Positions 1 to 6,112 of a DNA stretch of 8,842 bases are shown here, piece after piece (position 1 is the first letter of the stretch; every line of letters begins with the position of its first letter). A program made the translations under genes and the position numbers. Under the pieces are notes generated by a model that had not been told where the DNA came from, ran no database searches, and saw nothing but the letters and a program-made list of their open reading frames with translations. The DNA is from Pseudobdellovibrionaceae bacterium (GTDB taxonomy: Bacteria; Bdellovibrionota; Bdellovibrionia; Bdellovibrionales; Bdellovibrionaceae): NCBI GenBank assembly GCA_014376325.1, contig JACMRP010000356.1:1-8842 (forward strand). The letters are read 5' to 3'.

Positions 1-2
1 AG

Positions 3-110
3 GTTTCTTTGACCGAGCTCATGGACGCGTTAAAAAGAGGTTTAGAGTCTTGTCTGCCGCAGCCGCCAATGTCCTTATCCAAACTGCCTTCCTCGGAGAT
101 GTGCTCTTAA
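3..110 (+). CDS. Possible C-terminal tail of an upstream gene, left-truncated
   Basis: Reading frame 3 is open from the left edge to a TAA at 108-110 and would encode 35 residues. The first 15 (VSLTELMDALKRGLE) look like a natural amphipathic helix; the rest (Pro/Ser-rich) is less protein-like. If real, the gene would overlap the next one by 61 nt, which is long for this tightly packed cluster. The alternative is that the upstream gene ends at the TGA at 10-12 in frame 1, leaving a 37-nt gap. Too little is visible to assign a family, and this is the weakest gene call in the list. Confidence 0.22.
   Translation, partial: VSLTELMDALKRGLESCLPQPPMSLSKLPSSEMCS
35..40 (+). promoter_or_regulatory. 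Ribosome binding site for the GT9 glycosyltransferase
   Basis: AAGAGG lies 9 nt before a TTG at 50-52 and supports that codon as the start. The GT9 frame has no ATG before residue 29, and the first conserved segment (VLIQTAFLGD) already begins at residue 8, so a later start would destroy the N-terminal Rossmann strand. The frame is however also open back to the window edge, so this motif is the main reason for choosing TTG. Confidence 0.5.
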
Positions 111-1150
111 GCATTCCGCTGCTTCGCAAAATGCGAAGTCTATGGCCTGACCACAAGTTGATTTTAATCTGCCGCCAAGGCGTCGGTGACTTTTTTCTGA
201 AGAGCGAGCTTGCAGATCAGGTTTTCGAAATTAGGAAAGGCGACGGAGACTCCTATAAAAAAATCATTGCGGACATCAATTCGCAGAACATCGACCAAAT
301 ATTTGCGACGCACGAATCTTTAAGAACGGCTTTTTTTGTTAGTCGACTACGGGCAATTAAGAAAACTGGATTCAAAAAGCCTTGGAATTGGTTTTTCTAT
401 AACGACCGCGTAAAGAAGAACTACTTGCTTCCAGAAGCCATTCGGCACATGAGCATACTTGAAAACGCCGATGTAAATCTAAAAATCAAAATTTCAAATT
501 ATGCCCAGAATGGTGAACCCTACGTCAAGTCCGACTTAGGGCGCTTGTCCGGTGTGCCAGGATGGGCGTCGATGAGTCTGCGTAGTTTTTACGACCGCAA
601 TGTGGCGTTGATCGACTCGACGCTTGCGCGCTTTCAACTGGCGCGGGATCCCGCCCATAAATCCGTCGCGCTATTTCCGGGAAGCGTGTGGAATACCAAA
701 CGTTGGACCGAAATTGGTTTTGTCGAAACGGGTCGAAGCTTGCAACAAAGCGGTCATTTGGTTTTAGTGATGGGCGGGCCGGGAGAAGAAGCCCTCTGCG
801 AAAGTGTCGCGAAACAAATTCCGGGCAGCCTGAACATTTGCGCGATGACGACGATTTTCGAATCGGCATTGATCTTATCGCAAGCGGCGGCGGTCGTGGG
901 TAACGACAGCGCCTCGATGCATTTGGCGGCGACAACGGAAACGCCATCGGTTGTCATCTTCGGACCGACGGTGATAGAATTCGGCTTTCGGCCTTGGCAA
1001 GATAAAGTCTATCTGGCAGAGACGGGCCCCTTAATATGCAGACCCTGTGGCAAGCATGGTCACCATGTTTGCCCGATCGGGACGCACGTGTGTATGAAAA
1101 ATGTACGAAGCACGGAAGTGCTACAAAAATTAGAGGTCATTCTAAAATGA
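50..1150 (+). CDS. Glycosyltransferase family 9 protein (heptosyltransferase-like)
   Basis: Likely transfers a heptose or related sugar from an ADP-sugar donor to the lipopolysaccharide core at the cytoplasmic face of the inner membrane. The 366 residues fit the two-Rossmann-domain GT-B fold of the WaaC/WaaF family. The N-terminal strand and glycine loop are QTAFLGDVLLSIPLL (residues 11-25). The C-terminal domain starts around 205 with LFPGSVWNTKRW (208-219), the nucleotide-sugar motif, then MGGPGEE (241-247) and VVGNDSASMHLAA (282-294), the family's donor-binding D-S-x-x-x-H segment. A cysteine/histidine cluster follows (C330, C333, C341, C348 with four His), which I recall in a subset of GT9 enzymes. 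Start is TTG at 50, with AAGAGG 9 nt upstream. The stop overlaps the next gene by ATGA, implying translational coupling. Which heptosyltransferase (I, II or another) cannot be decided from sequence alone, so no symbol is given. Confidence 0.9.
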   Translation: MSAAAANVLIQTAFLGDVLLSIPLLRKMRSLWPDHKLILICRQGVGDFFLKSELADQVFEIRKGDGDSYKKIIADINSQNIDQIFATHESLRTAFFVSRLRAIKKTGFKKPWNWFFYNDRVKKNYLLPEAIRHMSILENADVNLKIKISNYAQNGEPYVKSDLGRLSGVPGWASMSLRSFYDRNVALIDSTLARFQLARDPAHKSVALFPGSVWNTKRWTEIGFVETGRSLQQSGHLVLVMGGPGEEALCESVAKQIPGSLNICAMTTIFESALILSQAAAVVGNDSASMHLAATTETPSVVIFGPTVIEFGFRPWQDKVYLAETGPLICRPCGKHGHHVCPIGTHVCMKNVRSTEVLQKLEVILK

Positions 1151-1548
1151 AAATTTTAAATTTAAAATTGCTGGTCGCGGTGTGTTTGATGTTTACCGGC
1201 TGCGTAAGCGATAAAAAACAAGAAGATGACGGCAATTATTTGCGGATGCAGTCGGACCCTGCGGGCGGACCTGTTCCGACGAAAGTGACCGTACGATGTA
1301 ATGTGCAAAATGCAAAAACAAAAAAGTCTATCCCGTGCAAAGAAACCAACGTCAAAATTACAAGTTTATCTAGCAAAACTCAGACGAATGAAAGTTTTAA
1401 GGGTGGCTCGGGCGTGGTTACGGTCGGACGGGATGTTTACGCTTTGGACGTGACGACCAGCAACTGCTCTACGGTGCGAAACTTTAAAGGCTTGATGGCC
1501 GGAATGGCCGTTGATGTCTATTTTGAACCGCCTTGCGGAACCAAGTAG
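1147..1548 (+). CDS. Small cysteine-containing lipoprotein of unknown function
   Basis: A 133-residue protein beginning MKILNLKLLVAVCLMFTGC, a short basic n-region and hydrophobic core ending at Cys19, typical of a type II (lipoprotein) signal peptide. The lipobox F-T-G-C is slightly unusual in having Phe at -3. Val at +2 is not the Asp inner-membrane retention signal of enterobacteria, so outer-membrane placement is possible. The mature part is Lys/Thr/Ser-rich, with predicted beta content and four further cysteines (C51, C64, C107, C130) that could form two disulfides. I recognise no domain. The ATG at 1147 is chosen because it starts the signal peptide and overlaps the preceding stop (ATGA); AGAGG lies 10 nt upstream at 1132-1136. 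The reading frame continues upstream to an ATG at 1036, but that part is read inside the GT9 gene and lacks protein character. Co-transcription with the glycosyltransferase suggests an envelope role, nothing firmer. Confidence 0.8.
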   Translation: MKILNLKLLVAVCLMFTGCVSDKKQEDDGNYLRMQSDPAGGPVPTKVTVRCNVQNAKTKKSIPCKETNVKITSLSSKTQTNESFKGGSGVVTVGRDVYALDVTTSNCSTVRNFKGLMAGMAVDVYFEPPCGTK

Positions 1549-1554
1549 GTTTTG

Positions 1555-2274
1555 ATGAAGTACTGGATGTTGATTTTCACTTTCATTTCCGTTCAAGCTT
1601 TTGCGGCCGAACAAATGTCCTACGACTGTCGTAAGTGGAAAAATAATCCGGAACCCGAAGATAAAAGTCAGTACTTTGTTAAAGACGATGACAGCGTTGG
1701 ATTCTTTAATGAGTCCGAACATTTTTTTATCTCGGAAGCAAATAAGGCGCCGATCCTTTTCATGAAGGACAAAGATGTTTTTATCTCTGTAAACGGCCAA
1801 GACGGATTTTCTTTTGCGGCCGTCAGCAATACCGATCTGAAAATGGGAACCAGGGGCTTGATGGCCGGTATCTCGGAGCTAAGCAAGGGCGCCTGGATGA
1901 TTTCTAAGGGCGGACAGCGAGTATTCCGGATCGAAGTTTTAGAGCCGACTTCGAAGTTCATGGCGCTCAGCTGTGAACAGGGGGAGTCTTGCGTCGCCGT
2001 CGACCGGGCCGCAAAGAAAAAGTACTCGATGGAGAAAGACCCGGACGTCGTCGATGTCGCCAAAAAACAATTTCAGGCGGACACATTGTCGGCGGCGTTG
2101 AACCGCACCTGCGAACTGCTGCAATCAAAAACTATCGACCGCGACATTTTCAAATTCGAAAACGCCTGCAAAAGAAAATCGAAGTTAAAGCTCCCGGACC
2201 GTTTGCGCCGCCAAGAAATTTGCGAAGAAGCAAAACTAACGCTGAAGCCGCTCTTCGCGCCGGCTGCACCTTAG
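1555..2274 (+). CDS. Exported protein of unknown function
   Basis: A 239-residue protein with a clear type I signal peptide: MKYWMLIFTFISVQAFA, followed by a likely cleavage site after AFA or FAA near residues 17-18. The mature protein has six cysteines (C25, C140, C146, C186, C205, C223), many charged residues, a probably beta-rich first half (about 35-150) and a Lys/Arg-rich, mostly helical second half (about 160-235). No known domain is recognised; periplasmic location is inferred from the signal peptide. ATG at 1555 is preferred over the TTG directly before it at 1552, because it begins the canonical signal peptide and a weak AAGTAGG sits 5 nt upstream. It lies 6 nt after the lipoprotein gene and 7 nt before the next gene, so it is almost certainly in the same operon. 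It shares the pentapeptide GLMAG (residues 101-105) with the lipoprotein, but no wider similarity is evident. Confidence 0.8.
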   Translation: MKYWMLIFTFISVQAFAAEQMSYDCRKWKNNPEPEDKSQYFVKDDDSVGFFNESEHFFISEANKAPILFMKDKDVFISVNGQDGFSFAAVSNTDLKMGTRGLMAGISELSKGAWMISKGGQRVFRIEVLEPTSKFMALSCEQGESCVAVDRAAKKKYSMEKDPDVVDVAKKQFQADTLSAALNRTCELLQSKTIDRDIFKFENACKRKSKLKLPDRLRRQEICEEAKLTLKPLFAPAAP

Positions 2275-2281
2275 GTCGCAC

Positions 2282-2653
2282 TTGATCAGCCGTCGTAATT
2301 TTATAAATACAGTCGTTAACAAAACCGCAGACGAAATTATCCCTGGCGCCACTTCGAATTGTTTTAATGCGGTTAGAAATGCCTTCAGTGAAAGTTTAGA
2401 TCTAAAAAAAGACGGGCCTAAGGAAATGCTCAGTTGGCTCTGCAAAAACTGTGAACAAGTTCACGACGCAAAAATAGCGGCAGATATCTTTGTGGTATGG
2501 TCTTCGGACGACATTAAAAAATCTCCGGATAAAGTGGATGTTCATTTTTTAGCGAAGCGTACAGAGGGATATCCGTTTGCTCTCCGGATTGAACACGCTG
2601 GAGTATTTTTAGAATTAAATAAGGTATTCCAAAAGGCGAGTCCAAAAGCATAA
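2282..2653 (+). CDS. Small protein of unknown function, last gene of the cluster
   Basis: A 123-residue protein I do not recognise. It starts at TTG 2282, 7 nt after the preceding stop, with AGG 6 nt before the start. An internal ATG at 2426 (residue 49) is the only other strong candidate, but its AAGG is only 2 nt away, too close for normal initiation. The N-terminus contains SRRNFI, which resembles a twin-arginine motif, but no hydrophobic stretch follows, so export by Tat is unlikely. Residues 49-56 read MLSWLCKN, giving with the next residue a single C-x2-C pair (C54, C57). The second half (about 65-118) alternates hydrophobic and charged residues as in a small alpha/beta domain. Spacing puts it in the operon with the two secreted proteins. 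No terminator is evident in the 89 nt before the convergent regulator gene. Confidence 0.68.
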   Translation: MISRRNFINTVVNKTADEIIPGATSNCFNAVRNAFSESLDLKKDGPKEMLSWLCKNCEQVHDAKIAADIFVVWSSDDIKKSPDKVDVHFLAKRTEGYPFALRIEHAGVFLELNKVFQKASPKA

Positions 2654-2742
2654 GACAGATTTGAATTCGTCTCGTTTTCCGAAGCGCTGAGGCCGTACCG
2701 GCAACTTCCGTGGATGCGCGTGACTATGCATCGACTGAAGAA

Positions 2743-4182
2743 TCACTCTTCCGAGTAATCCTTCACGTTGATCGCGTACTTGCGAATTTTACGTAGCAAG
2801 GTATTCTTGGGAATGTTTGCCTGAGCAACCGTCTGGTTGATTTTACCCTTGTTAGCCTTCAGCGCGCTGACGATAAAATCTTTTTCCATCTGATCCTTGA
2901 AAGCGTCGAAGTCCAGCGGTCCCACGTAACCGAAAGGCACTGGCTTAGTGGCGGCCCCCATCGAAACGACGGACGCATTGAGCACGGGCTTCTTAGCTGA
3001 AACATTTTCTGGCAAGCTTGCCGCAGAAATCTGGTTCGAGTTTTCAACGATGAAGGCGCGTTCAATCACGTTTTCGAGCTCGCGAATATTGCCGGGCCAA
3101 CGATATGTTTTTAAAACGTCCAAAGCTTCCTGACTTATTGAAGTAATTTGGCTCGAGTGCAGCTTCGCGAATTTTTTAATGAAATGCGGAACCAATGCCG
3201 GAATGTCGTCGATGCGGTCGCGCAGTGGCGGCAAGAAGATGGGCATAACGTTCAGGCGATAAAATAAATCTTCGCGGAAAGTGCCTTCGTCCATCATTTT
3301 TTCTAGATTGCGGTTTGTGGCCGCGATAATGCGCGTGTTGGTTTTTACTTCCCGAGTTCCGCCGACCGGAGTGAATTTTTTTTCTTGCAGGACACGAAGT
3401 AATTTTACCTGCATGTCTGGGCGAAGCTCGCCGATTTCATCTAGGAACAAAGTCCCGTTATTCGCGACTTGAAATTTTCCGATCTTGCGTTCGACCGCAC
3501 CGGTAAAGGCTCCTTTTTCGTGACCGAAAAGTTCACTTTCCATCAGGGTTTCGGGGATCGCGCCACAGTTGATGGCCGTGAAAGATCCGCTTTTACGTGG
3601 AGAATTAAAATGAATCGCCTTCGCGACAAGTTCTTTGCCGGTGCCGTTTTCACCGCGGATTAAAACCGTGGTGTCGACTTTGCAAAGTTTGTAAATCAGG
3701 TTAAAAACTTCTTTCATTTTGTGGGAGCTTCCGACAAATTCACTTTCTACGTCGTCATCAAAAATAGGATTCGACATTGCAAGACTCGAAACCAGGTCGC
3801 GGGCTTCCAAGGATTTGCGAACAATTTCGGACAAACGCTGCGGGTTGACCGGTTTTTCGACGTAATCGTAAGCGCCATCTTTGATCGCGGTGACCGCGTC
3901 TTGCAGATTGCTATGCGCCGTCATCAAAACAACGAACGTGCGTGGGTCATGCTCTTTAATGGCGGCCAGGGCTTCGAGGCCGTTCATCTCTGGCATTTTA
4001 ACGTCCATCAAAACCAGATCGTAAGTTTTAGATTTAACTTTATCGAAGGCCTCTTTGCCGGTGCCGGCCTCTTCGATCAAGAACTCTACGTCGGGGAGTG
4101 CCGACTGCAATATCGAAATGACTGACTTACGCAGTTCTGCTTCGTCGTCGACTATCAATGTGGTCAGTGTATTCGTCGTCAT
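2743..4182 (-). CDS. Sigma-54-dependent response regulator, NtrC family
   Basis: A 479-residue activator that, once phosphorylated, binds DNA as an oligomer and uses ATP to open sigma-54 RNA polymerase promoters. Receiver domain (about 7-122): acidic pair D12/D13, phosphoacceptor D60 in LVLMDVKMP, T88 and K110 are all present. AAA+ domain (about 148-380): Walker A GENGTGKE (177-184), the sigma-54 contact loop GAFTGA (224-229), Walker B TLFLDEIGEL (244-253) and the RWPGNIRELEN motif (361-371). A Fis-type helix-turn-helix ends the protein (about 446-472, GKINQTVAQANIPKNTLLRK). A Ser/Ala/Pro linker of about 40 residues separates the last two domains. The intact GAFTGA means genuine sigma-54 dependence is expected. 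Its ATG overlaps the kinase stop (ATGA) and is preceded by a strong AAGGAG, so the two proteins are translationally coupled and form a cognate pair. Target genes are unknown; I see no convincing sigma-54 promoter in the window. Confidence 0.95.
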   Translation of the reverse strand: MTTNTLTTLIVDDEAELRKSVISILQSALPDVEFLIEEAGTGKEAFDKVKSKTYDLVLMDVKMPEMNGLEALAAIKEHDPRTFVVLMTAHSNLQDAVTAIKDGAYDYVEKPVNPQRLSEIVRKSLEARDLVSSLAMSNPIFDDDVESEFVGSSHKMKEVFNLIYKLCKVDTTVLIRGENGTGKELVAKAIHFNSPRKSGSFTAINCGAIPETLMESELFGHEKGAFTGAVERKIGKFQVANNGTLFLDEIGELRPDMQVKLLRVLQEKKFTPVGGTREVKTNTRIIAATNRNLEKMMDEGTFREDLFYRLNVMPIFLPPLRDRIDDIPALVPHFIKKFAKLHSSQITSISQEALDVLKTYRWPGNIRELENVIERAFIVENSNQISAASLPENVSAKKPVLNASVVSMGAATKPVPFGYVGPLDFDAFKDQMEKDFIVSALKANKGKINQTVAQANIPKNTLLRKIRKYAINVKDYSEE

Positions 4183-6056
4183 GTAGCTCCTTTGTTCGGT
4201 GCTTCGCTTGTATCATCATTGAGTGGCAGGGTAAATGACACGGTGGTCCCGGCGCCGACTTTGCTCTCTAAGCTGACCTTGCCGCCATGGAGCTCGATAA
4301 AGTACTTCACAAGGTAAAGTCCAAGTCCGGTGCCTTTTGTTTTCATGTCCTGATCGCGTCCACGGGTGAATTTGCCCCACACCGTGTCTATGTCCTCATC
4401 GCGAATGCCTTCGCCATTATCTTTAACCCGAACGTAGATCGATTCTTCGGTTTCGGTAGACATAATTTCGATTTGCCCACCGCGGGGTGTGTACTTGATG
4501 GCATTTTCGATCAAGTTCACGACAACTTCTTTGATTAGCGTCGTGTCGAATTCGACGGAAAACATGGGTTCTAGTTCTGTTTGCAGACGGATGTCTTTTT
4601 CGGCGGCAAGGGGACTTAGCTGGCTGATTGCCTCTTCTAGAACTTCGTTGATATCCGCAACTTCTTTGTGAACTTTAAAATCCCGTGATTCAACCCGGAG
4701 TACTTTTAAGATCGACTGAATGTATTTGTTGAGTTCATCACCGCTTCGTCGCAAAGATTTTAGGTCTTCTTGCAGCTCGGGATTTGTATGCTGGTTCATC
4801 AGGCGATCGACGATTGCCTGAATTTTTGCGATCGGTGTTTTTAAATCATGGCTGATCAAACTTACGAAATTATTTTTAAGTTGTTCCAACTCGGAAAGGT
4901 ACTTTTGTTCTTGCTGCAGACGGAAATTCAGTCGTTCGATGCGGTTTGCCTGGTAGCCGATAAAAATGATCCAGGTCGTAAGTAACAAAATAAACGGAGA
5001 ATAAGCAGGGATCCAAAGATAAAAAGTGTCAAAAATCCAAGCCGACATCGCCGAAATCGAAAGCGCAAGCCACAACACAAAGACTAGTGCCACCGACTGC
5101 GGATACTGCGTGATCAGAAACACCGCAAAGAAAGTTAGCGCTAAGAATAGCAAAGCGTAAAACGGAAAGCTCCATAGCCGGATCCATTTGTTGCCGACCA
5201 TCGTGTCCGTGACGTGCGCTAAAACTTCGGATCTTGATAGCGGACCCACCGGCGTTAAATATTGCGGACCGGAAGAAGTTTCGGCGCCGATTAAAATAAT
5301 TTTATCTTTGAAAGCATTCGGCGGAGTTTCGTCATTCAGAACTTCGGCCAGCGAGTATTGAGCAAACACGCGCGTCGAACCGCGGTAATTGATGTTCAAC
5401 CCATTGCTGAGTTGTGGGAATTTTTTATTGGTTACTTTTTCGACCAAGTGCGGGAGCACGTCACTTTGCGAAAAAATGTGGCGAATCACTCCGTCTTCGT
5501 CGCGCCGAAGATCATTGCTCGCGATGTTGCTGTGCGTGTCGTTCGCAAAAAGGGGCTCGTAAAGACGTTCAAAATTATTAGTGCTGGTGGACCAGATGAC
5601 TCGGGGATCCTTAAAAATCTTGGCCTCGGCATTGGTGATGCCGACTTCACCGACGTTGATTCCGAAGTAAAGGGTGACACCGACCGATTTCGGATTTTGT
5701 TCCAGAAGAATTTTTAAAAGCCGATGCCAAATTTCTTTGTTCCAAAAGAAACTGTCGGTGATGTCGGTAAGCTCACTCAGATTAGAAATTGAATTTGTAC
5801 GTTTGCCGTAGACTGAAGCGAAATCGGATTGTTTGATCGTGACCAAGACAATTTGTGAAGACGTCTTCTGATCCCCTCGGAGCTGAAAGCGTTGGTCGAA
5901 CGAATTGCCTTCGTCGCTGGACAACGCCATGACTCCGATCACCCAGCAAAGCAGAGTGCGTAACCAAAAACCACGTCGGCGAACAAAGAGCTTCGCAAGG
6001 ATTTCGGCCTTCCATATAAGGCGTTTTGGATTGTCTAATTTCACGCGATGCAACAT
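4179..6056 (-). CDS. CHASE2-type membrane sensor histidine kinase
   Basis: A 625-residue inner-membrane kinase. A basic N-terminus (RRR at 26-28) precedes TM1 (about 31-46). Residues about 54-290 form an extracytoplasmic domain whose layout fits CHASE2: QIVLVTIKQSDF (68-79), NPKSVGVTLYFG (121-132), then KDKIILIGAETS (250-261) and TPVGP just before the membrane. Three further TM segments follow (about 294-316, 321-343, 347-367), the usual CHASE2 arrangement. There is no HAMP or PAS domain: TM4 runs through a short coiled coil (about 371-395) directly into HisKA, with phosphoacceptor H403 in SHDLKTP. The ATPase domain is complete: N box NLIENAIKYTP (514-524), G1 DNGEG (546-550), G2 GTGLGLYLVKY (575-585). 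Start is ATG at 6056; no Shine-Dalgarno is visible. It is the first gene of an operon with the response regulator and diverges from ribF. The CHASE2 ligand is unknown in this family. Confidence 0.93.
   Translation of the reverse strand: MLHRVKLDNPKRLIWKAEILAKLFVRRRGFWLRTLLCWVIGVMALSSDEGNSFDQRFQLRGDQKTSSQIVLVTIKQSDFASVYGKRTNSISNLSELTDITDSFFWNKEIWHRLLKILLEQNPKSVGVTLYFGINVGEVGITNAEAKIFKDPRVIWSTSTNNFERLYEPLFANDTHSNIASNDLRRDEDGVIRHIFSQSDVLPHLVEKVTNKKFPQLSNGLNINYRGSTRVFAQYSLAEVLNDETPPNAFKDKIILIGAETSSGPQYLTPVGPLSRSEVLAHVTDTMVGNKWIRLWSFPFYALLFLALTFFAVFLITQYPQSVALVFVLWLALSISAMSAWIFDTFYLWIPAYSPFILLLTTWIIFIGYQANRIERLNFRLQQEQKYLSELEQLKNNFVSLISHDLKTPIAKIQAIVDRLMNQHTNPELQEDLKSLRRSGDELNKYIQSILKVLRVESRDFKVHKEVADINEVLEEAISQLSPLAAEKDIRLQTELEPMFSVEFDTTLIKEVVVNLIENAIKYTPRGGQIEIMSTETEESIYVRVKDNGEGIRDEDIDTVWGKFTRGRDQDMKTKGTGLGLYLVKYFIELHGGKVSLESKVGAGTTVSFTLPLNDDTSEAPNKGAT
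4187..4192 (-). promoter_or_regulatory. Strong ribosome binding site of the response regulator gene
   Basis: On the minus strand AAGGAG stands 4 nt before the regulator ATG and lies inside the last codons of the kinase gene (encoding K-G-A at its C-terminus). It is the best Shine-Dalgarno match in the window. Because the kinase start lacks one, the regulator may be translated at a higher rate than the kinase, a common stoichiometry for two-component pairs. Confidence 0.75.
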
Positions 6057-6112
6057 AGCAAATTTTGCGAAAAATTCAAGAATTAAAAGGGCTTATCGGG
6101 TATATTCCTCAG
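6057..6112. promoter_or_regulatory. Divergent intergenic region with two short inverted repeats
   Basis: Only 56 nt separate the kinase start from the chosen ribF ATG, so promoters for both directions must lie here or inside the coding sequences. Two perfect short inverted repeats are adjacent: GCAAA-T-TTTGC at 6058-6068 and AATTC-AA-GAATT at 6073-6084. A TATATT at 6101-6106 resembles a -10 box for ribF, but the best -35-like hexamer (TTCAAG, 6075-6080) is weak and 20 nt away, and transcription would start almost at the ATG. No sigma-54 type GG-N10-GC pair is present. The AT-rich palindromes could be operators or chance; the region is regulatory by position rather than by clear motif. Confidence 0.3.

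Noticed and set aside
643..654. Perfect 12-bp palindrome GCGGGATCCCGC in the GT9 gene
   Set aside because: It is in coding sequence between the two Rossmann domains, has no loop or U-tract and no related copy nearby; best explained by chance.
525..947. 140-aa open frame antisense to the GT9 gene
   Set aside because: Arg/Pro/Ser-rich composition typical of an antisense shadow; the plus-strand frame carries the GT9 motifs.
2653..2751. Terminator candidates in the convergent gap: AGAC/GTCT (2653-2672) followed by CGTTTT, GCCG/CGGC (near 2692-2702) and GAAGA/TCTTC (2737-2751)
   Set aside because: Stems are only 4-5 bp, loops are long or U-tracts missing, and the last overlaps the regulator's stop codon; none is a credible intrinsic terminator.
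3010..3025. Sigma-54-like GG-N10-GC pattern overlapping a perfect 12-bp palindrome GGCAAGCTTGCC (3011-3022)
   Set aside because: It lies inside the response regulator coding sequence and would drive antisense transcription; the -12 element is CCGCA rather than TTGCA, and the palindrome falls in linker codons.
3721..4125. 134-aa open frame antisense to the response regulator receiver domain
   Set aside because: It mirrors the strongly coding regulator frame, has no recognisable domain and no ribosome binding site; a shadow frame.
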